Shown here in pieces: positions 46,639 to 55,748 of a stretch of DNA of 64,000 nucleotides. The notes under the pieces are model-generated. The model worked only from the letters and a program-made list of their open reading frames with translations. It had not been told where the DNA came from and did no database searches. The position numbers and the translations under genes are program-made. Position 1 is the stretch's first letter, and every line of letters starts with the position of its first letter. Origin of the DNA: Clostridium sp031626875 (GTDB lineage: Bacteria; Bacillota; Clostridia; Clostridiales; Clostridiaceae); assembly GCF_031626875.1 (NCBI RefSeq), contig NZ_JANDMF010000001.1, forward strand, positions 186,001 to 250,000, read 5' to 3'.

Positions 46639-46654
46639 TTTAATCGTTTTCATA
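46639..46654 (-). promoter_or_regulatory. cre-like site upstream of mglB
   Basis: The minus strand reads TATGAAAACGATTAAA, with core TGAAAACGATTA. It lies just downstream of an extended -10-like element (TGCTAATAT), consistent with catabolite repression of mglBAC. Confidence 0.55.
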
Positions 46655-46773
46655 CATTTATATTAGCATGTCCATTTTATCAATTGAATACAAAATCCTA
46701 CACTATTATATTAAAATTCTACTCACTTTTAAAAACTTATACTTTTTCAATAGCATGTCACAAATTTAAAAGT

Positions 46774-46817
46774 AAAAAAGCAGATAATGAATTTATAGTA
46801 GTCATTACCTGCTTTTT
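46774..46817 (-). terminator. terminator after the anchored MglB-like sensor gene
   Basis: Arms 46774-46790 and 46802-46817 pair with one mismatch and run into T6 on the minus strand. It separates the sensory genes from mglBAC. Confidence 0.75.
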
Positions 46818-46836
46818 CTATATTATAAAATTATAT

Positions 46837-47901
46837 TTATCCTTCCTGTATAACTGTATTTAAGTTGTCTTTTGTAATGGTTATATATGGAACTCTTACA
46901 GATTTGTCAGAACTCATAACCAAAGATGTTCCTTCAGTGATATTTTTCCCTTCTGCTGCATTTATTGCAATATCTATTACTGCTGTTCCCTGTTTCTTTG
47001 CATCATTCATCACTGTTCCCATCATTTTCCCTTCTTTTATTTTCTCTAAAGCTTCTTGAATTGCATCAACTCCAACAACTGGAATAAGCTTATCATTTGT
47101 CATACATCCATTTTTCTCAAGAGAAGTAATTGCTCCTAATGCCATTGTATCATTATTTGAGATAACAAATTCAATATCACTACCAAACTTTGCTATCCAT
47201 TCATCCATCTTATCCCTCGCTTTTACTTTATCCCACATACCATAATATGAATCCAACTCCTTTACTTTTATCCCTGCCTTTTTTATCTCTTCAATTGCAT
47301 ATTTTGTTCTTGCATCTGTATCAGGATGGTCTGGCTCACCTTTAAATAAAACATAAGAAAGAACTCCATCATTGTCTTTATCATAGGTCTTGTTTTTACT
47401 CCAAAGCTTTACTATCATTTTTCCCTGAAGAATACCAGCTTCTGATGAATCTGCACCTACATACCATGCACTGTTATAACTTTCTAGAACAGAAGCTTCA
47501 GGCTCTTTATTAAAAAAAATTACAGGCAACTTAGCATCCTTTGCTTTATTTATAACTTCCTTTGCAGATTTAGGGTCTACAAGATTTACTGTAAGAACTC
47601 TCACATTATCCCTAATCATTCCATCAATCTGTTCTAACTGTCTTGATTGATTATTTTGTGAATCCTGAATGTTTAGTGCAGCCTTTCCAAAAGAATCCTT
47701 TTCCATGTTCCCCCTTACATAAGACATAAACGTGTCATCATATTTGTAAATAACTGCTCCAATTTTAGGAATTCCCTCCTTATACCCAGCTTTCATAAAA
47801 AAATTTCTGTTTATAGATACTACAAAAAATGCTATTATCATTGTTACTACAGCTAAAAATACAATAAAAAAAACTTTTGTACTTTTAATGTTTTTCATCA
47901 T
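46837..47901 (-). CDS. membrane-anchored MglB-like galactose/glucose sensor (module 2)
   Basis: This 354-residue protein has an uncleaved N-terminal helix (about 8-30, no lipobox) and an MglB-type binding domain. It keeps the ligand-contact motifs of E. coli galactose-binding protein: IYKYDDTFM, VNLVDPKS, FFNKEP, GEPDHPDTDARTKY (His, Asp and Arg), GMWDKVKARDKMDEW, SNNDTMALGA, VVGVDAIQEAL and VMNDAKKQG. The calcium loop DKDNDGVLS is also present. The tight operon with a YesM kinase and YesN regulator indicates sensing, not transport. The frame opens 20 codons earlier, but AAGGAG at 47905-47910 supports the ATG pair at 47896-47901. Confidence 0.82.
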   Translation of the reverse strand: MMKNIKSTKVFFIVFLAVVTMIIAFFVVSINRNFFMKAGYKEGIPKIGAVIYKYDDTFMSYVRGNMEKDSFGKAALNIQDSQNNQSRQLEQIDGMIRDNVRVLTVNLVDPKSAKEVINKAKDAKLPVIFFNKEPEASVLESYNSAWYVGADSSEAGILQGKMIVKLWSKNKTYDKDNDGVLSYVLFKGEPDHPDTDARTKYAIEEIKKAGIKVKELDSYYGMWDKVKARDKMDEWIAKFGSDIEFVISNNDTMALGAITSLEKNGCMTNDKLIPVVGVDAIQEALEKIKEGKMMGTVMNDAKKQGTAVIDIAINAAEGKNITEGTSLVMSSDKSVRVPYITITKDNLNTVIQEG

Positions 47902-47957
47902 TTTTCTCCTTGAATTTATATTTATACTATTTTCACTATACTCTACTTGTTTTCTTA

Positions 47958-48938
47958 TCATTGAGTAAATGGAAATAAAATTTTCTGATTTTCAGGCAAA
48001 TATATATTTCTCTTATCAATAACAGTAAATCCACTTTCTATAAACTCTGGAATATCTTTTCCTTGTAATTTTAAAACTGCATTCTTAACGCCCAAATACC
48101 CCATGCTGAAAGGATTCTGTATAATAACAGACTGTATCGTTCCATTTTCCATATACTCAATTTCTTGAGGATCACCATCAAATGCCACTACCATAACCTT
48201 TCCTCTAAAATTCAATTTTTCTATAGCTCTGGCTGCTCCTACAGAAGCTTCATAGTTGAGAGCAACAACACCAGATATTCTATTATTAATTAACAACTTT
48301 TCTGTAGCCAATTCAGCAGAATTTGAATCATTAATTGCATCTGATTCCTCTATCATCTGAATTCCTTGATAATTCTCTGTAATATACTTTTTTAAACCTT
48401 CATATCTTTCTAAATAATTACTTCCTGTTTTTTTATCCAAGCCTACAATAGCGACAATAGAATTCTCTCCTACAAGACTCACAATTTTTTCTCCTGCACT
48501 TTTACCTGCACTTAAGTTATCTGTCGTTATAAAGCATGATATCTTATCTGTATTCACCTTACTATCTATAGTTAGCACAGGGATACCTTTATCAACTGAA
48601 TCTTCAACAGACTTCACAAGATAATCAAAACTACAAGGCGCCAATACTAAGGCATTAGTATTATTCTCTACAACTTGATTTATAAGATTCTCCTGTTCAA
48701 GAGTACTACATTCATCTTCTGGTGCCATGATATTTAATTTAACTTTATACTCCTTTGCTGCTTCTTCAGCACCAAGCTGAACATTTCTCCAATAGTCATC
48801 TTTTTTATTCTTTAGGATAAGGGTTATATTTTTTGCACCTTCACTCTGAACTAAAGTTTTATTTTGATAATAGAAAGGAAAAATTATTATTGGAATTAAA
48901 ATAACTATAAATATGATGAATTTAACTTTAATCTTCAT
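47958..48938 (-). CDS. second membrane-anchored binding-protein sensor, RbsB-like (module 2)
   Basis: This 326-residue protein has an N-terminal membrane helix (about 5-22) without lipobox and a Peripla_BP_4 domain of the RbsB type (ITLILKNKKDDYWRNVQLGAEEAAKEY, NALVLAPCSFDYLV, PVLTIDSKVN, VVAFDGDPQEIEYM). It differs clearly from its MglB-like neighbour. It lies between the kinase gene and the MglB-like sensor gene in the same operon, so it is likely a sensory ligand-binding component. Its ligand cannot be predicted. Confidence 0.75.
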   Translation of the reverse strand: MKIKVKFIIFIVILIPIIIFPFYYQNKTLVQSEGAKNITLILKNKKDDYWRNVQLGAEEAAKEYKVKLNIMAPEDECSTLEQENLINQVVENNTNALVLAPCSFDYLVKSVEDSVDKGIPVLTIDSKVNTDKISCFITTDNLSAGKSAGEKIVSLVGENSIVAIVGLDKKTGSNYLERYEGLKKYITENYQGIQMIEESDAINDSNSAELATEKLLINNRISGVVALNYEASVGAARAIEKLNFRGKVMVVAFDGDPQEIEYMENGTIQSVIIQNPFSMGYLGVKNAVLKLQGKDIPEFIESGFTVIDKRNIYLPENQKILFPFTQ

Positions 48939-48953
48939 TTTTAACCTCTTTGC

Positions 48954-50720
48954 TTACTCTTCTACTAAAGGTAGCCATATTTTAATGTTAGTACCTTCTT
49001 CTAATTCACTTTCTACCTGAAGTCCATACTCCTTACCATAGGTTAGTTGAATTCTCTTCTGAACATTTTTCACCCCAATACCTGAACCTCCTTTTGTTTC
49101 TATTTCATATTCAAGTAATTCTTCAAGCTTTTCATGTTCTATTCCAAGGCCATTGTCCATAACTTCATATAACAATTTATCTTCAATAATAGATACTCTT
49201 ATCTTAATATATCCTTGATCTTGCATGTACTCTATGCCATGATAGATTGAATTCTCTATAAGTGGCTGTAGTATCAACTTTATTGTCTTTAAATTTTTCA
49301 CTTCTGGTTGTACTTCTATATCATAGGTAAATTTATTTTTAAATCTTATTTTCTGAATTGTAAGGTAATTTCTTGCATGTTCTATTTCCTGCTCTACAGA
49401 AATAATATTTTTTCCTTTGCTAAGACTTATTCTAAATAATCTTGCTAGAGAAGTTACCATTGTTATAACATCCTGACTATTACCATTTTCAGCCATCCAC
49501 ACAATTGAATCCAAAGTGTTATAAAGGAAATGTGGATTTATTTGAGATTGGAGTACATTTAGTTCACTTTTTCTTTTGGCTTCTTGCTCCACTACAATCT
49601 CATCCATAAGAGATCTAACTTTTGATATCATTAAGTTGAAAGCCTGAGATAGTTTTACAACTTCATCCTCCCCTTCAGCATCTACATATATATAAAAATT
49701 TCCCTCTTCAACTTTTTTCATAGATTTCTCTAACTTTTTTATAGGTTCTGAAATTTTTGCTGAAATAAAATTAAACGTTAACACTATTAAAAAAATACAG
49801 GTTACCAATATCCATATAACGAATTTCATAATTTCTTTTTTTGATGCAACTATCTCCGAAATATATGCTATGGCAACAATTTTCCAATTTGTATATTTTA
49901 CTGTCTTCACAGTCACAAGACGTTTGCCTTCATCAGAATTTTCAATATAACTGCCCAGATAATCCTCACTATTTTCTTTTTTAAGCCCTATATTAATAAG
50001 TTGTTGTTGAGGATGATATATTATATCATTTTCTGAATCTACAATATATACATATCCTTTTTCTCCTATGCTAACCTTCCTACAGAGCTCACCTATAGTA
50101 CTATAATTCATATCTATAAGAAGCACACCCTTAAGTTTTTTATTACCATCAGTATAATTAATGATTCTACTTAAAGAAACAACCCAATCATGTTTTCCTT
50201 GAAAGAGATTCTGAACATGTGGCAACGAAAAAATAAGATTATCCGATTTGTTTAGTGCATTTTTAAACCAATCCTCACTTACAATATCAGCACTAGGCTT
50301 AAGCTGCTCTTTTGATGTACCCAAAATGAGTCGTCCACTTTCTGAAAATACTGCTAGTGTGGCAATGTCATTACGAGTATTTTTGATGACATTCATTTGG
50401 TCCATAAGATTACTTCTTTCAATATTGGGTTCCAAATAAATATTGTCACTTAAAAGATTGGATACATTAATTGTACTATTTAAATAGTATTGAATATTAG
50501 AATTTATTTGATCAACCAATTGCTGAGTGGCTAATGCAGCATTTTTTTCTGATGTATTGGCAAACTTATTATAAATTATTATTCCTACTAAAATTATTGC
50601 TAAAATTGTTACTACTGTAAAAGACATAGTTATTATGAATTGAATACTTTTCAACTTTACAGCTTTCATAAGACGACAAAATGGATTCTTAAAAAATTTA
50701 GTAACAATATCGCTTTTCAA
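48954..50720 (-). CDS. YesM/LytS-type sensor histidine kinase (module 2)
   Basis: This 588-residue kinase has a first helix (about 28-50), a dCache-like extracellular region (about 55-295), a second helix (300-320), HAMP (about 321-375) and a His_kinase domain with His397 in QSQINPHFLYNT. The HATPase has LIENSIYHG and DNGLGIE. Start is the TTG at 50718-50720, 8 bases after AAGGAG; the next candidate is Met18. It follows its response regulator gene by 12 bases and precedes two binding-protein sensors, forming one operon. Confidence 0.86.
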   Translation of the reverse strand: MKSDIVTKFFKNPFCRLMKAVKLKSIQFIITMSFTVVTILAIILVGIIIYNKFANTSEKNAALATQQLVDQINSNIQYYLNSTINVSNLLSDNIYLEPNIERSNLMDQMNVIKNTRNDIATLAVFSESGRLILGTSKEQLKPSADIVSEDWFKNALNKSDNLIFSLPHVQNLFQGKHDWVVSLSRIINYTDGNKKLKGVLLIDMNYSTIGELCRKVSIGEKGYVYIVDSENDIIYHPQQQLINIGLKKENSEDYLGSYIENSDEGKRLVTVKTVKYTNWKIVAIAYISEIVASKKEIMKFVIWILVTCIFLIVLTFNFISAKISEPIKKLEKSMKKVEEGNFYIYVDAEGEDEVVKLSQAFNLMISKVRSLMDEIVVEQEAKRKSELNVLQSQINPHFLYNTLDSIVWMAENGNSQDVITMVTSLARLFRISLSKGKNIISVEQEIEHARNYLTIQKIRFKNKFTYDIEVQPEVKNLKTIKLILQPLIENSIYHGIEYMQDQGYIKIRVSIIEDKLLYEVMDNGLGIEHEKLEELLEYEIETKGGSGIGVKNVQKRIQLTYGKEYGLQVESELEEGTNIKIWLPLVEE

Positions 50721-50732
50721 AGTTTCATCTCC

Positions 50733-52355
50733 TTAATTAACCTTACTATTCCTATATTCTGATGGTGATATACCAAAGTGTCTTTTAAAACAGTAACTAA
50801 AATAATTAGATTCTGAATACCCTATTTCTTGTGCAACTTGAAACGTCTTCATAGTAGTAGTTCTCAAAAGCTTCTTTGCCTCATTCATCCTTACCAAAGT
50901 CAAATAATTTGTAAAAGTCATCCTTGTTTCTTTCTTAAATAAAAGACTAAAATAAGTCTGGCTTATATGTAGGTAACTACATATACCATTAATATTGATT
51001 TCACTATCATTGTAATTTTTATGAATATACTCCTTTGCTTTCGCCACTAGATACTCACAATTATCTTTTCTTTCATCCATAATATGATTCATTATCTTCA
51101 CTGATATTTCCTTGAACCACTTTTTTACATATTTCAAATCATTAATTTTGTAAAGTTCCACAAACAAATTATAATCAGTTCCAAATATAATAGTTAAATC
51201 CACATTTGAACTCTGTGCAGCTTTAAGTATTGCAGTAAGCATTTCAAGAAGATATATCTGATAATCTTTATATGAAGCTCTAGTATCTATGAGCTTATTG
51301 AACATTCTATCAATTGTTTCAGTTACTTCAATTTCTGTTCCAACTTTTATTGAACTTTCCAATTCATGTTCCATGCTTTTATCAAATATTATCTTATCTT
51401 TACTATTAGGTTCTATATCCTCAATCCAGATAATCCTATTACTTCCTAAAATTAACCTATAATCTAATGCAGCTATAGCATTCTCCCAAGAATCTGAAAT
51501 CATAGAAATATCCTTCTCCATTGTTCCAAGTCCTATGGTTACTTCAAGTTTTAAATACTTTTCAACACTCTGTCTTATTTCTTCAAGAATTGATAATATT
51601 TCTGTGCTTAAAATTTCAGATTTTTCTTCTGAATCAGAAATAATTAATACAATCCTATCATTATGGATAAAAATATTATGTATATCATAAATATCCCCAA
51701 TTTCAGTCACTATATTTAAAACAGCATATATTTTAAATTCTTCTTCTTCACCAAATTTATATCTATGGTCCTTAGTTAAAATATCATCATCAATACTTAT
51801 AACTACTGCAGCAAAAAGAGCTCCCTCTAAGTTAATACCATAATTCTTGCATTTATCATATATCTCATCCTTTTTCAATCTACTTGATATTAGTGACGAA
51901 AAAAATTTTTCTTTTAATATTGGTAAGCTTTTTATATAATGAGTTTTTAATAAATCTATATCTTCTTTTTTTGCTATTTCATCATCAAGTTGTGTTTTTA
52001 GTTTTAAGAGAATATTAATAAGATCCTCTGAAGAAATTGGCTTAAGTACATATTCTGTAACCTTCAAATTTACTGCCTTCTGAGCATATTCAAACTCATC
52101 AAAACCTGTAAGTATGACTATTCTAACTGTAGGAATACTTTTCCTAAGTTCTTGAGATAATGTTATTCCATCCATAAAAGGCATTTTTATATCTGTAATC
52201 ACTATATCTGGCATATCTTTTTCAGCTATCTCTAAAGCTTCTCTACCATTTCTAGCTTCTCCAATAAGTTCAAAACCATACTTTTCCCATTCTATTTTTT
52301 TTACAATTCCTTCCCTTACTTCATCTTCATCATCAACAAGTAATAACTTATACAT
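50733..52355 (-). CDS. YesN-type response regulator, REC plus AraC domain (module 2)
   Basis: This 540-residue regulator has a receiver domain (Asp55 in VITDIKMPF; conserved Lys in EYVLKPIS near 107), a long central region (about 130-430) and a C-terminal AraC domain (about 435-538, NGICSYLHISQTYFSLLFKKETR and VAQEIGYSESNYFSYCFKRHFGISPSEYR). It heads the module 2 operon and probably activates mglBAC. A good -10 (TGGTATAAT, extended) lies about 60 bp upstream and a partial cre-like sequence (52428-52444) overlaps that promoter. AAGGAG precedes the start. Confidence 0.87.
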   Translation of the reverse strand: MYKLLLVDDEDEVREGIVKKIEWEKYGFELIGEARNGREALEIAEKDMPDIVITDIKMPFMDGITLSQELRKSIPTVRIVILTGFDEFEYAQKAVNLKVTEYVLKPISSEDLINILLKLKTQLDDEIAKKEDIDLLKTHYIKSLPILKEKFFSSLISSRLKKDEIYDKCKNYGINLEGALFAAVVISIDDDILTKDHRYKFGEEEEFKIYAVLNIVTEIGDIYDIHNIFIHNDRIVLIISDSEEKSEILSTEILSILEEIRQSVEKYLKLEVTIGLGTMEKDISMISDSWENAIAALDYRLILGSNRIIWIEDIEPNSKDKIIFDKSMEHELESSIKVGTEIEVTETIDRMFNKLIDTRASYKDYQIYLLEMLTAILKAAQSSNVDLTIIFGTDYNLFVELYKINDLKYVKKWFKEISVKIMNHIMDERKDNCEYLVAKAKEYIHKNYNDSEININGICSYLHISQTYFSLLFKKETRMTFTNYLTLVRMNEAKKLLRTTTMKTFQVAQEIGYSESNYFSYCFKRHFGISPSEYRNSKVN

Positions 52356-52492
52356 TCTTTTCTCCTTAATGATTAGTATATATTGACTTTTTTCAAAAGC
52401 ATTCTACTTTTTTAGATATATTATACCATGAAAACGATATGCATCATCAAAATATTTTTATTTAATAATAAAATCTATCAATTATTTTCCAC

Positions 52493-52527
52493 AAAAAAAC
52501 AGCCCTAATGTTATTAACATTAGGGCT
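52493..52527 (-). terminator. terminator of the flavodoxin-like gene
   Basis: A perfect 13-bp stem (52501-52513 with 52515-52527) is followed on the minus strand by GTTTTTTTG. Confidence 0.85.
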
Positions 52528-52621
52528 AACTAAACCTTTCCACTTTATTATCAAATTTCAAGTCATATCTTTATAAGTTAATTTCAATATTCTCTCCTTA
52601 ATATTTTTCATATAAATCTAG

Positions 52622-53185
52622 TTATAAATCAATATCTTTAATTTTTTTAGTTATTTCTTTTCTAATATTGTCATTATTCTTAACAGACTTTTCCTTTGTG
52701 TTATAATACTCAATTACCTCTACAACTTTTACCCCTAATTCAGAAATAGGTTTAATCATACCTTCTATTGTGTACCCCATAGATTCTTTAGTCTTTCCTG
52801 CACAAACACCAACAATAATAGCTTTTTTATTTGGGGCAAGACGACTTTTCCATCCATTACTATAATCATTCAAACAGAAAGTCCTATCTAATAAGGATTT
52901 CATTTGTGCTGTCATGTTGTAATTGTATGAAGGAGAAGCCAAAATATATCCATCAGCATCTTTCATTCTGTCTATAATATTAGTGATATCATCTTCAATA
53001 ATGCAATTTCCTATACTTATGCAATATTCACATCCCCTACAGGTTGAAATATTATCACTATCTAAATAAAATTTATCTACTTCAATATTTTTCTGCTCTA
53101 ATCCTTCAATTACAAAATCTACTATTAAATCTGTATTTTTGCCCTTTCTTGGACTTCCAACTACTGCAATCCATTTATTCTCCAA
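52622..53185 (-). CDS. flavodoxin-like NAD(P)H-dependent oxidoreductase (PF03358 type)
   Basis: This 187-residue protein has a flavodoxin fold with the FMN phosphate loop VVGSPRKGKNTD near the N-terminus, then CRGCEYC (about 49-55), and ILASPSYNYNMTAQMKSLLDRTFCL as the second flavin-binding region. This is the multimeric flavodoxin/iron-sulfur flavoprotein-like pattern common in clostridia; the cysteines may be redox-active. The start is a TTG at 53183-53185 behind AGGTG, since no in-frame ATG occurs until well inside the flavin domain. Substrate unknown. Confidence 0.72.
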   Translation of the reverse strand: MENKWIAVVGSPRKGKNTDLIVDFVIEGLEQKNIEVDKFYLDSDNISTCRGCEYCISIGNCIIEDDITNIIDRMKDADGYILASPSYNYNMTAQMKSLLDRTFCLNDYSNGWKSRLAPNKKAIIVGVCAGKTKESMGYTIEGMIKPISELGVKVVEVIEYYNTKEKSVKNNDNIRKEITKKIKDIDL

Positions 53186-53237
53186 AAACTCTACACCTAC
53201 ATTCTGATATAATTTAAAAATATAGATAATGTAATAA

Positions 53238-54044
53238 CTACCAATTCAATTCTAATCCAACACCTACTTCTTTCACAGGCAAAAAATTATGTATTTCTGA
53301 TTTAACTATAAAAGATGTACAATGACATGGATATAACTCTTTTACATTGTTTTCTTTTAGATAATTAATAGTCATTCTAACTTGTTCATTTACTTCAAAT
53401 AAATGAAGTCCTCCTATGATCCCCATAACTCTATTATCCTGACATACTGTTTTTGAATACTCTATGATATTACATATTCCACTATGTGAACATCCTGTTA
53501 TAATATATATTCCATTCTCATTTTTATAAACAAGAGCTGTATCATCAAGTACATAATCATTAATCAATTTTCCATCAACAACCTGCTTACCAATTGGTTT
53601 TCTAATCTCAAACCCAATTTTTTGTGGTATCTCTCCTAGGAAGGTTATATTTTTGCTAATCTTCATTGGTTTTTTTGATAAAATCAGATTGCATTTTTCT
53701 TTTAATTCTTCTTCTAATATAGGTGAGCAAATTTTAATGTTTCCTTGTAATTTCTCTTTGAATGCATCTGAATGAGCTATAATAGAAATATTATTTTTAT
53801 AATTTTGTTCAAAATAATATTTCAAACCTCTTGTGTGATCATCATGACCATGTGAAAAAATAATATTAGATATATTACATAAATCTATATCCAATAAATT
53901 TGCGTTTTTAATAAATATATCTGAATATCCTAAATCAAATAAAAATTTGACACCATCATCTTCAATATAATATGATACTGCTGGTTCACCTAAATAATAT
54001 TGGTCAATATATGTATTGTTATCTACTAACACTTTTAATTTCAT
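53238..54044 (-). CDS. MBL-fold metallohydrolase
   Basis: This 268-residue metallo-beta-lactamase-fold protein has the zinc motif SHGHDDHTRG (about 64-73), a later histidine in TGCSHSGICNII, and PCHCTS near the C-terminus. This arrangement is seen in the dihydropteridine-type MBL hydrolases (beta-ribofuranosylaminobenzene phosphate synthase-like group, COG1237). The true substrate is unknown. It lies 52 bases upstream of the flavodoxin-like gene on the same strand and may be cotranscribed with it. Confidence 0.75.
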   Translation of the reverse strand: MKLKVLVDNNTYIDQYYLGEPAVSYYIEDDGVKFLFDLGYSDIFIKNANLLDIDLCNISNIIFSHGHDDHTRGLKYYFEQNYKNNISIIAHSDAFKEKLQGNIKICSPILEEELKEKCNLILSKKPMKISKNITFLGEIPQKIGFEIRKPIGKQVVDGKLINDYVLDDTALVYKNENGIYIITGCSHSGICNIIEYSKTVCQDNRVMGIIGGLHLFEVNEQVRMTINYLKENNVKELYPCHCTSFIVKSEIHNFLPVKEVGVGLELNW

Positions 54045-54118
54045 ATTCTCTCTCCTAATTGTAATTAATTAACATTATACTTGAATTATATTTCACATAC
54101 AAATTATTTAACTATATA

Positions 54119-54155
54119 AAAATAGTAGCAATACAAATACGCATTACTACTATTT
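54119..54155 (-). terminator. terminator of the MIF-like gene
   Basis: Arms 54120-54132 and 54143-54155 pair fully in minus-strand RNA with one G-U. A short T-rich stretch follows. Confidence 0.5.
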
Positions 54156-54161
54156 CACTCA

Positions 54162-54506
54162 TTAAAAATTTCTTCCGTTCCATCCCCAATCTGAAACTTC
54201 TTCGTACTTAATATAAATCTTATTTTGAGGTATTTCCAACTCTTCCTCATAAATATTGCAAATAGATTTTGTTAATTTATCATAGGCATCTTTGCTTGCT
54301 TTTCCAAATATCTTAACTTCTACAAAAGCTCCCTTTTCTAATTTTTCTCCTGCAAAATATAATGAATATTCATCCTCAAAACCAACCATAAGAAATTTTT
54401 CACTCTTCCCTGGAATTAATTCTATTGCTTTACCTAGTTTTTCTTTTATAACTTCTTCTTTTTCTTTTGAAATTTTAACACTTACCTTTGATCCTATAAA
54501 TGGCAT
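54162..54506 (-). CDS. MIF/tautomerase-superfamily protein
   Basis: This 114-residue protein begins MPFIGSKVSV, so after Met removal it exposes the catalytic proline of the tautomerase superfamily. The C-terminal VSDWGWNGRNF matches the conserved ending of macrophage migration inhibitory factor homologues (W-x-x-NG-x-x-F). MVGFEDEYSLYFAG fits the middle of the family. Phenylpyruvate tautomerase activity is expected; the physiological role in clostridia is unclear. It appears monocistronic. The 259-base gap to the next gene holds nothing else I recognise. Confidence 0.82.
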   Translation of the reverse strand: MPFIGSKVSVKISKEKEEVIKEKLGKAIELIPGKSEKFLMVGFEDEYSLYFAGEKLEKGAFVEVKIFGKASKDAYDKLTKSICNIYEEELEIPQNKIYIKYEEVSDWGWNGRNF

Positions 54507-54765
54507 TATTGTTATCTCCTCTCGTTTATATATGTTATATATTACAGCATAATTTTATTGTATACTATAACTTTTAAGTAATCCTTCTTACTTTTTAAAC
54601 ATTATATCTATACCATTTTCCTCATTAGTCTTATTTATTTTATAAAGCTTTAAAATCTTATTTTAAATATATTTTTATCTAAACGGGTAGATTAATTATA
54701 TGTATTAAAATTGTTTTTGTAGTAATACATTTAATTAATCTTATTATTCTTAGAAGAGGTTTAAT

Positions 54766-55680
54766 ATGTTATTTGAAAAAAGACTAGCTGAAAAAAGATT
54801 AACAGAAGCTTATAAAAATGCTAAAATTGAATACTTTGACAATAATTCTAGATATATATTTTTCAGTGACTGTCATAGAGGAGATTGTACTCCATCTGAT
54901 GAATTTGCAAAAAATCAAAATATATTTTTATTTGCATTAGAATTCTATTTTAATAATGGATATACTTATGTAGAAGTTGGAGATGGTGATGAACTTTGGG
55001 AACATGCTAATTTTAAACATGTAAGATTAGCCCATGATGAAGTATATTCTCTATTAAAAAGATTTTTTGATTCAAATAGATTGATTATGTTATATGGTAA
55101 TCATAATATACAATTAAAGTATAGAGACTTTGTAGAAAAGAATTTTTATAAATTCTATGATGAGTATAATGAAGATGAAATAGAATTATTTCCTGGAATA
55201 ATTCCATATGAAGCAGTTGTATTTAAGCATAAGAATACAAAACAAGAAATATTAACAGTTCATGGCCATCAAGGAGATAGAATGAATGATAACTTATGGT
55301 ATTTTAATATGCTTACAGTAAGATATTTTTGGAGATTTCTTCACTCTATAGGATTTATAAATCCTGCAAGCCCTGTGAAAAATTCCGAAAAAATTCATAA
55401 AATTGAGCGCATTTATAGCAATTGGATTGAAGCAAACAAAATCATGCTAATCTGCGGGCATACACATAGACCTCGTTTTCCAAAATCTAATGAATTACCC
55501 TACTTTAATGATGGTTCTTGTGTTAGAGCAAGTGGAATACAAGGAATTGAGATAAAGGATGGGAAAATAATGTTAGTTGAATGGAAAATTAGAACTGATT
55601 CATTGGGATCTTTGCATATAAGAAGAAAAGTGTTAAGAGGACCAGTTCCAATTGAAACCTTTGATTTACGAAATATTTAA
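54766..55680 (+). CDS. calcineurin-like metallophosphoesterase
   Basis: This 304-residue enzyme shows the full metallophosphoesterase metal-ligand series: D-x-H in FFSDCHRGD, GDGDE (instead of the usual GD-x-x-D) at about 73-77, GNHN near 113-116, VHGHQGD near 165-171 and GHTHRP near 227-232. Substrate is not predictable. It is a single gene with an AGAGG ribosome binding site, followed by a perfect hairpin. Confidence 0.82.
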   Translation: MLFEKRLAEKRLTEAYKNAKIEYFDNNSRYIFFSDCHRGDCTPSDEFAKNQNIFLFALEFYFNNGYTYVEVGDGDELWEHANFKHVRLAHDEVYSLLKRFFDSNRLIMLYGNHNIQLKYRDFVEKNFYKFYDEYNEDEIELFPGIIPYEAVVFKHKNTKQEILTVHGHQGDRMNDNLWYFNMLTVRYFWRFLHSIGFINPASPVKNSEKIHKIERIYSNWIEANKIMLICGHTHRPRFPKSNELPYFNDGSCVRASGIQGIEIKDGKIMLVEWKIRTDSLGSLHIRRKVLRGPVPIETFDLRNI

Positions 55681-55716
55681 CTATATGTTTAAAAGATCAG
55701 AACTATTTAAGATATA

Positions 55717-55748
55717 AATATAGACCTAGTTTGCACTAGGTCTATATT
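55717..55748. terminator. hairpin between phosphoesterase gene and ACT-domain ORF
   Basis: A perfect 14-bp stem with a TTGC loop pairs 55717-55730 with 55735-55748, overlapping the ACT ORF stop codon. It sits between convergent frames. T-tracts are weak on both sides. Confidence 0.55.

Noticed and set aside
47958..48938. Interpretation of the RbsB-like protein as a transport lipoprotein
   Set aside because: It has an N-terminal membrane helix with no lipobox cysteine and is embedded between a kinase gene and another anchored sensor gene, which favours sensing.
52428..52444. cre-like sequence at the promoter of the module 2 response regulator
   Set aside because: It shares TGAAAACGAT with real cre sites but the right half does not fit the consensus, so it was not listed as a separate site.
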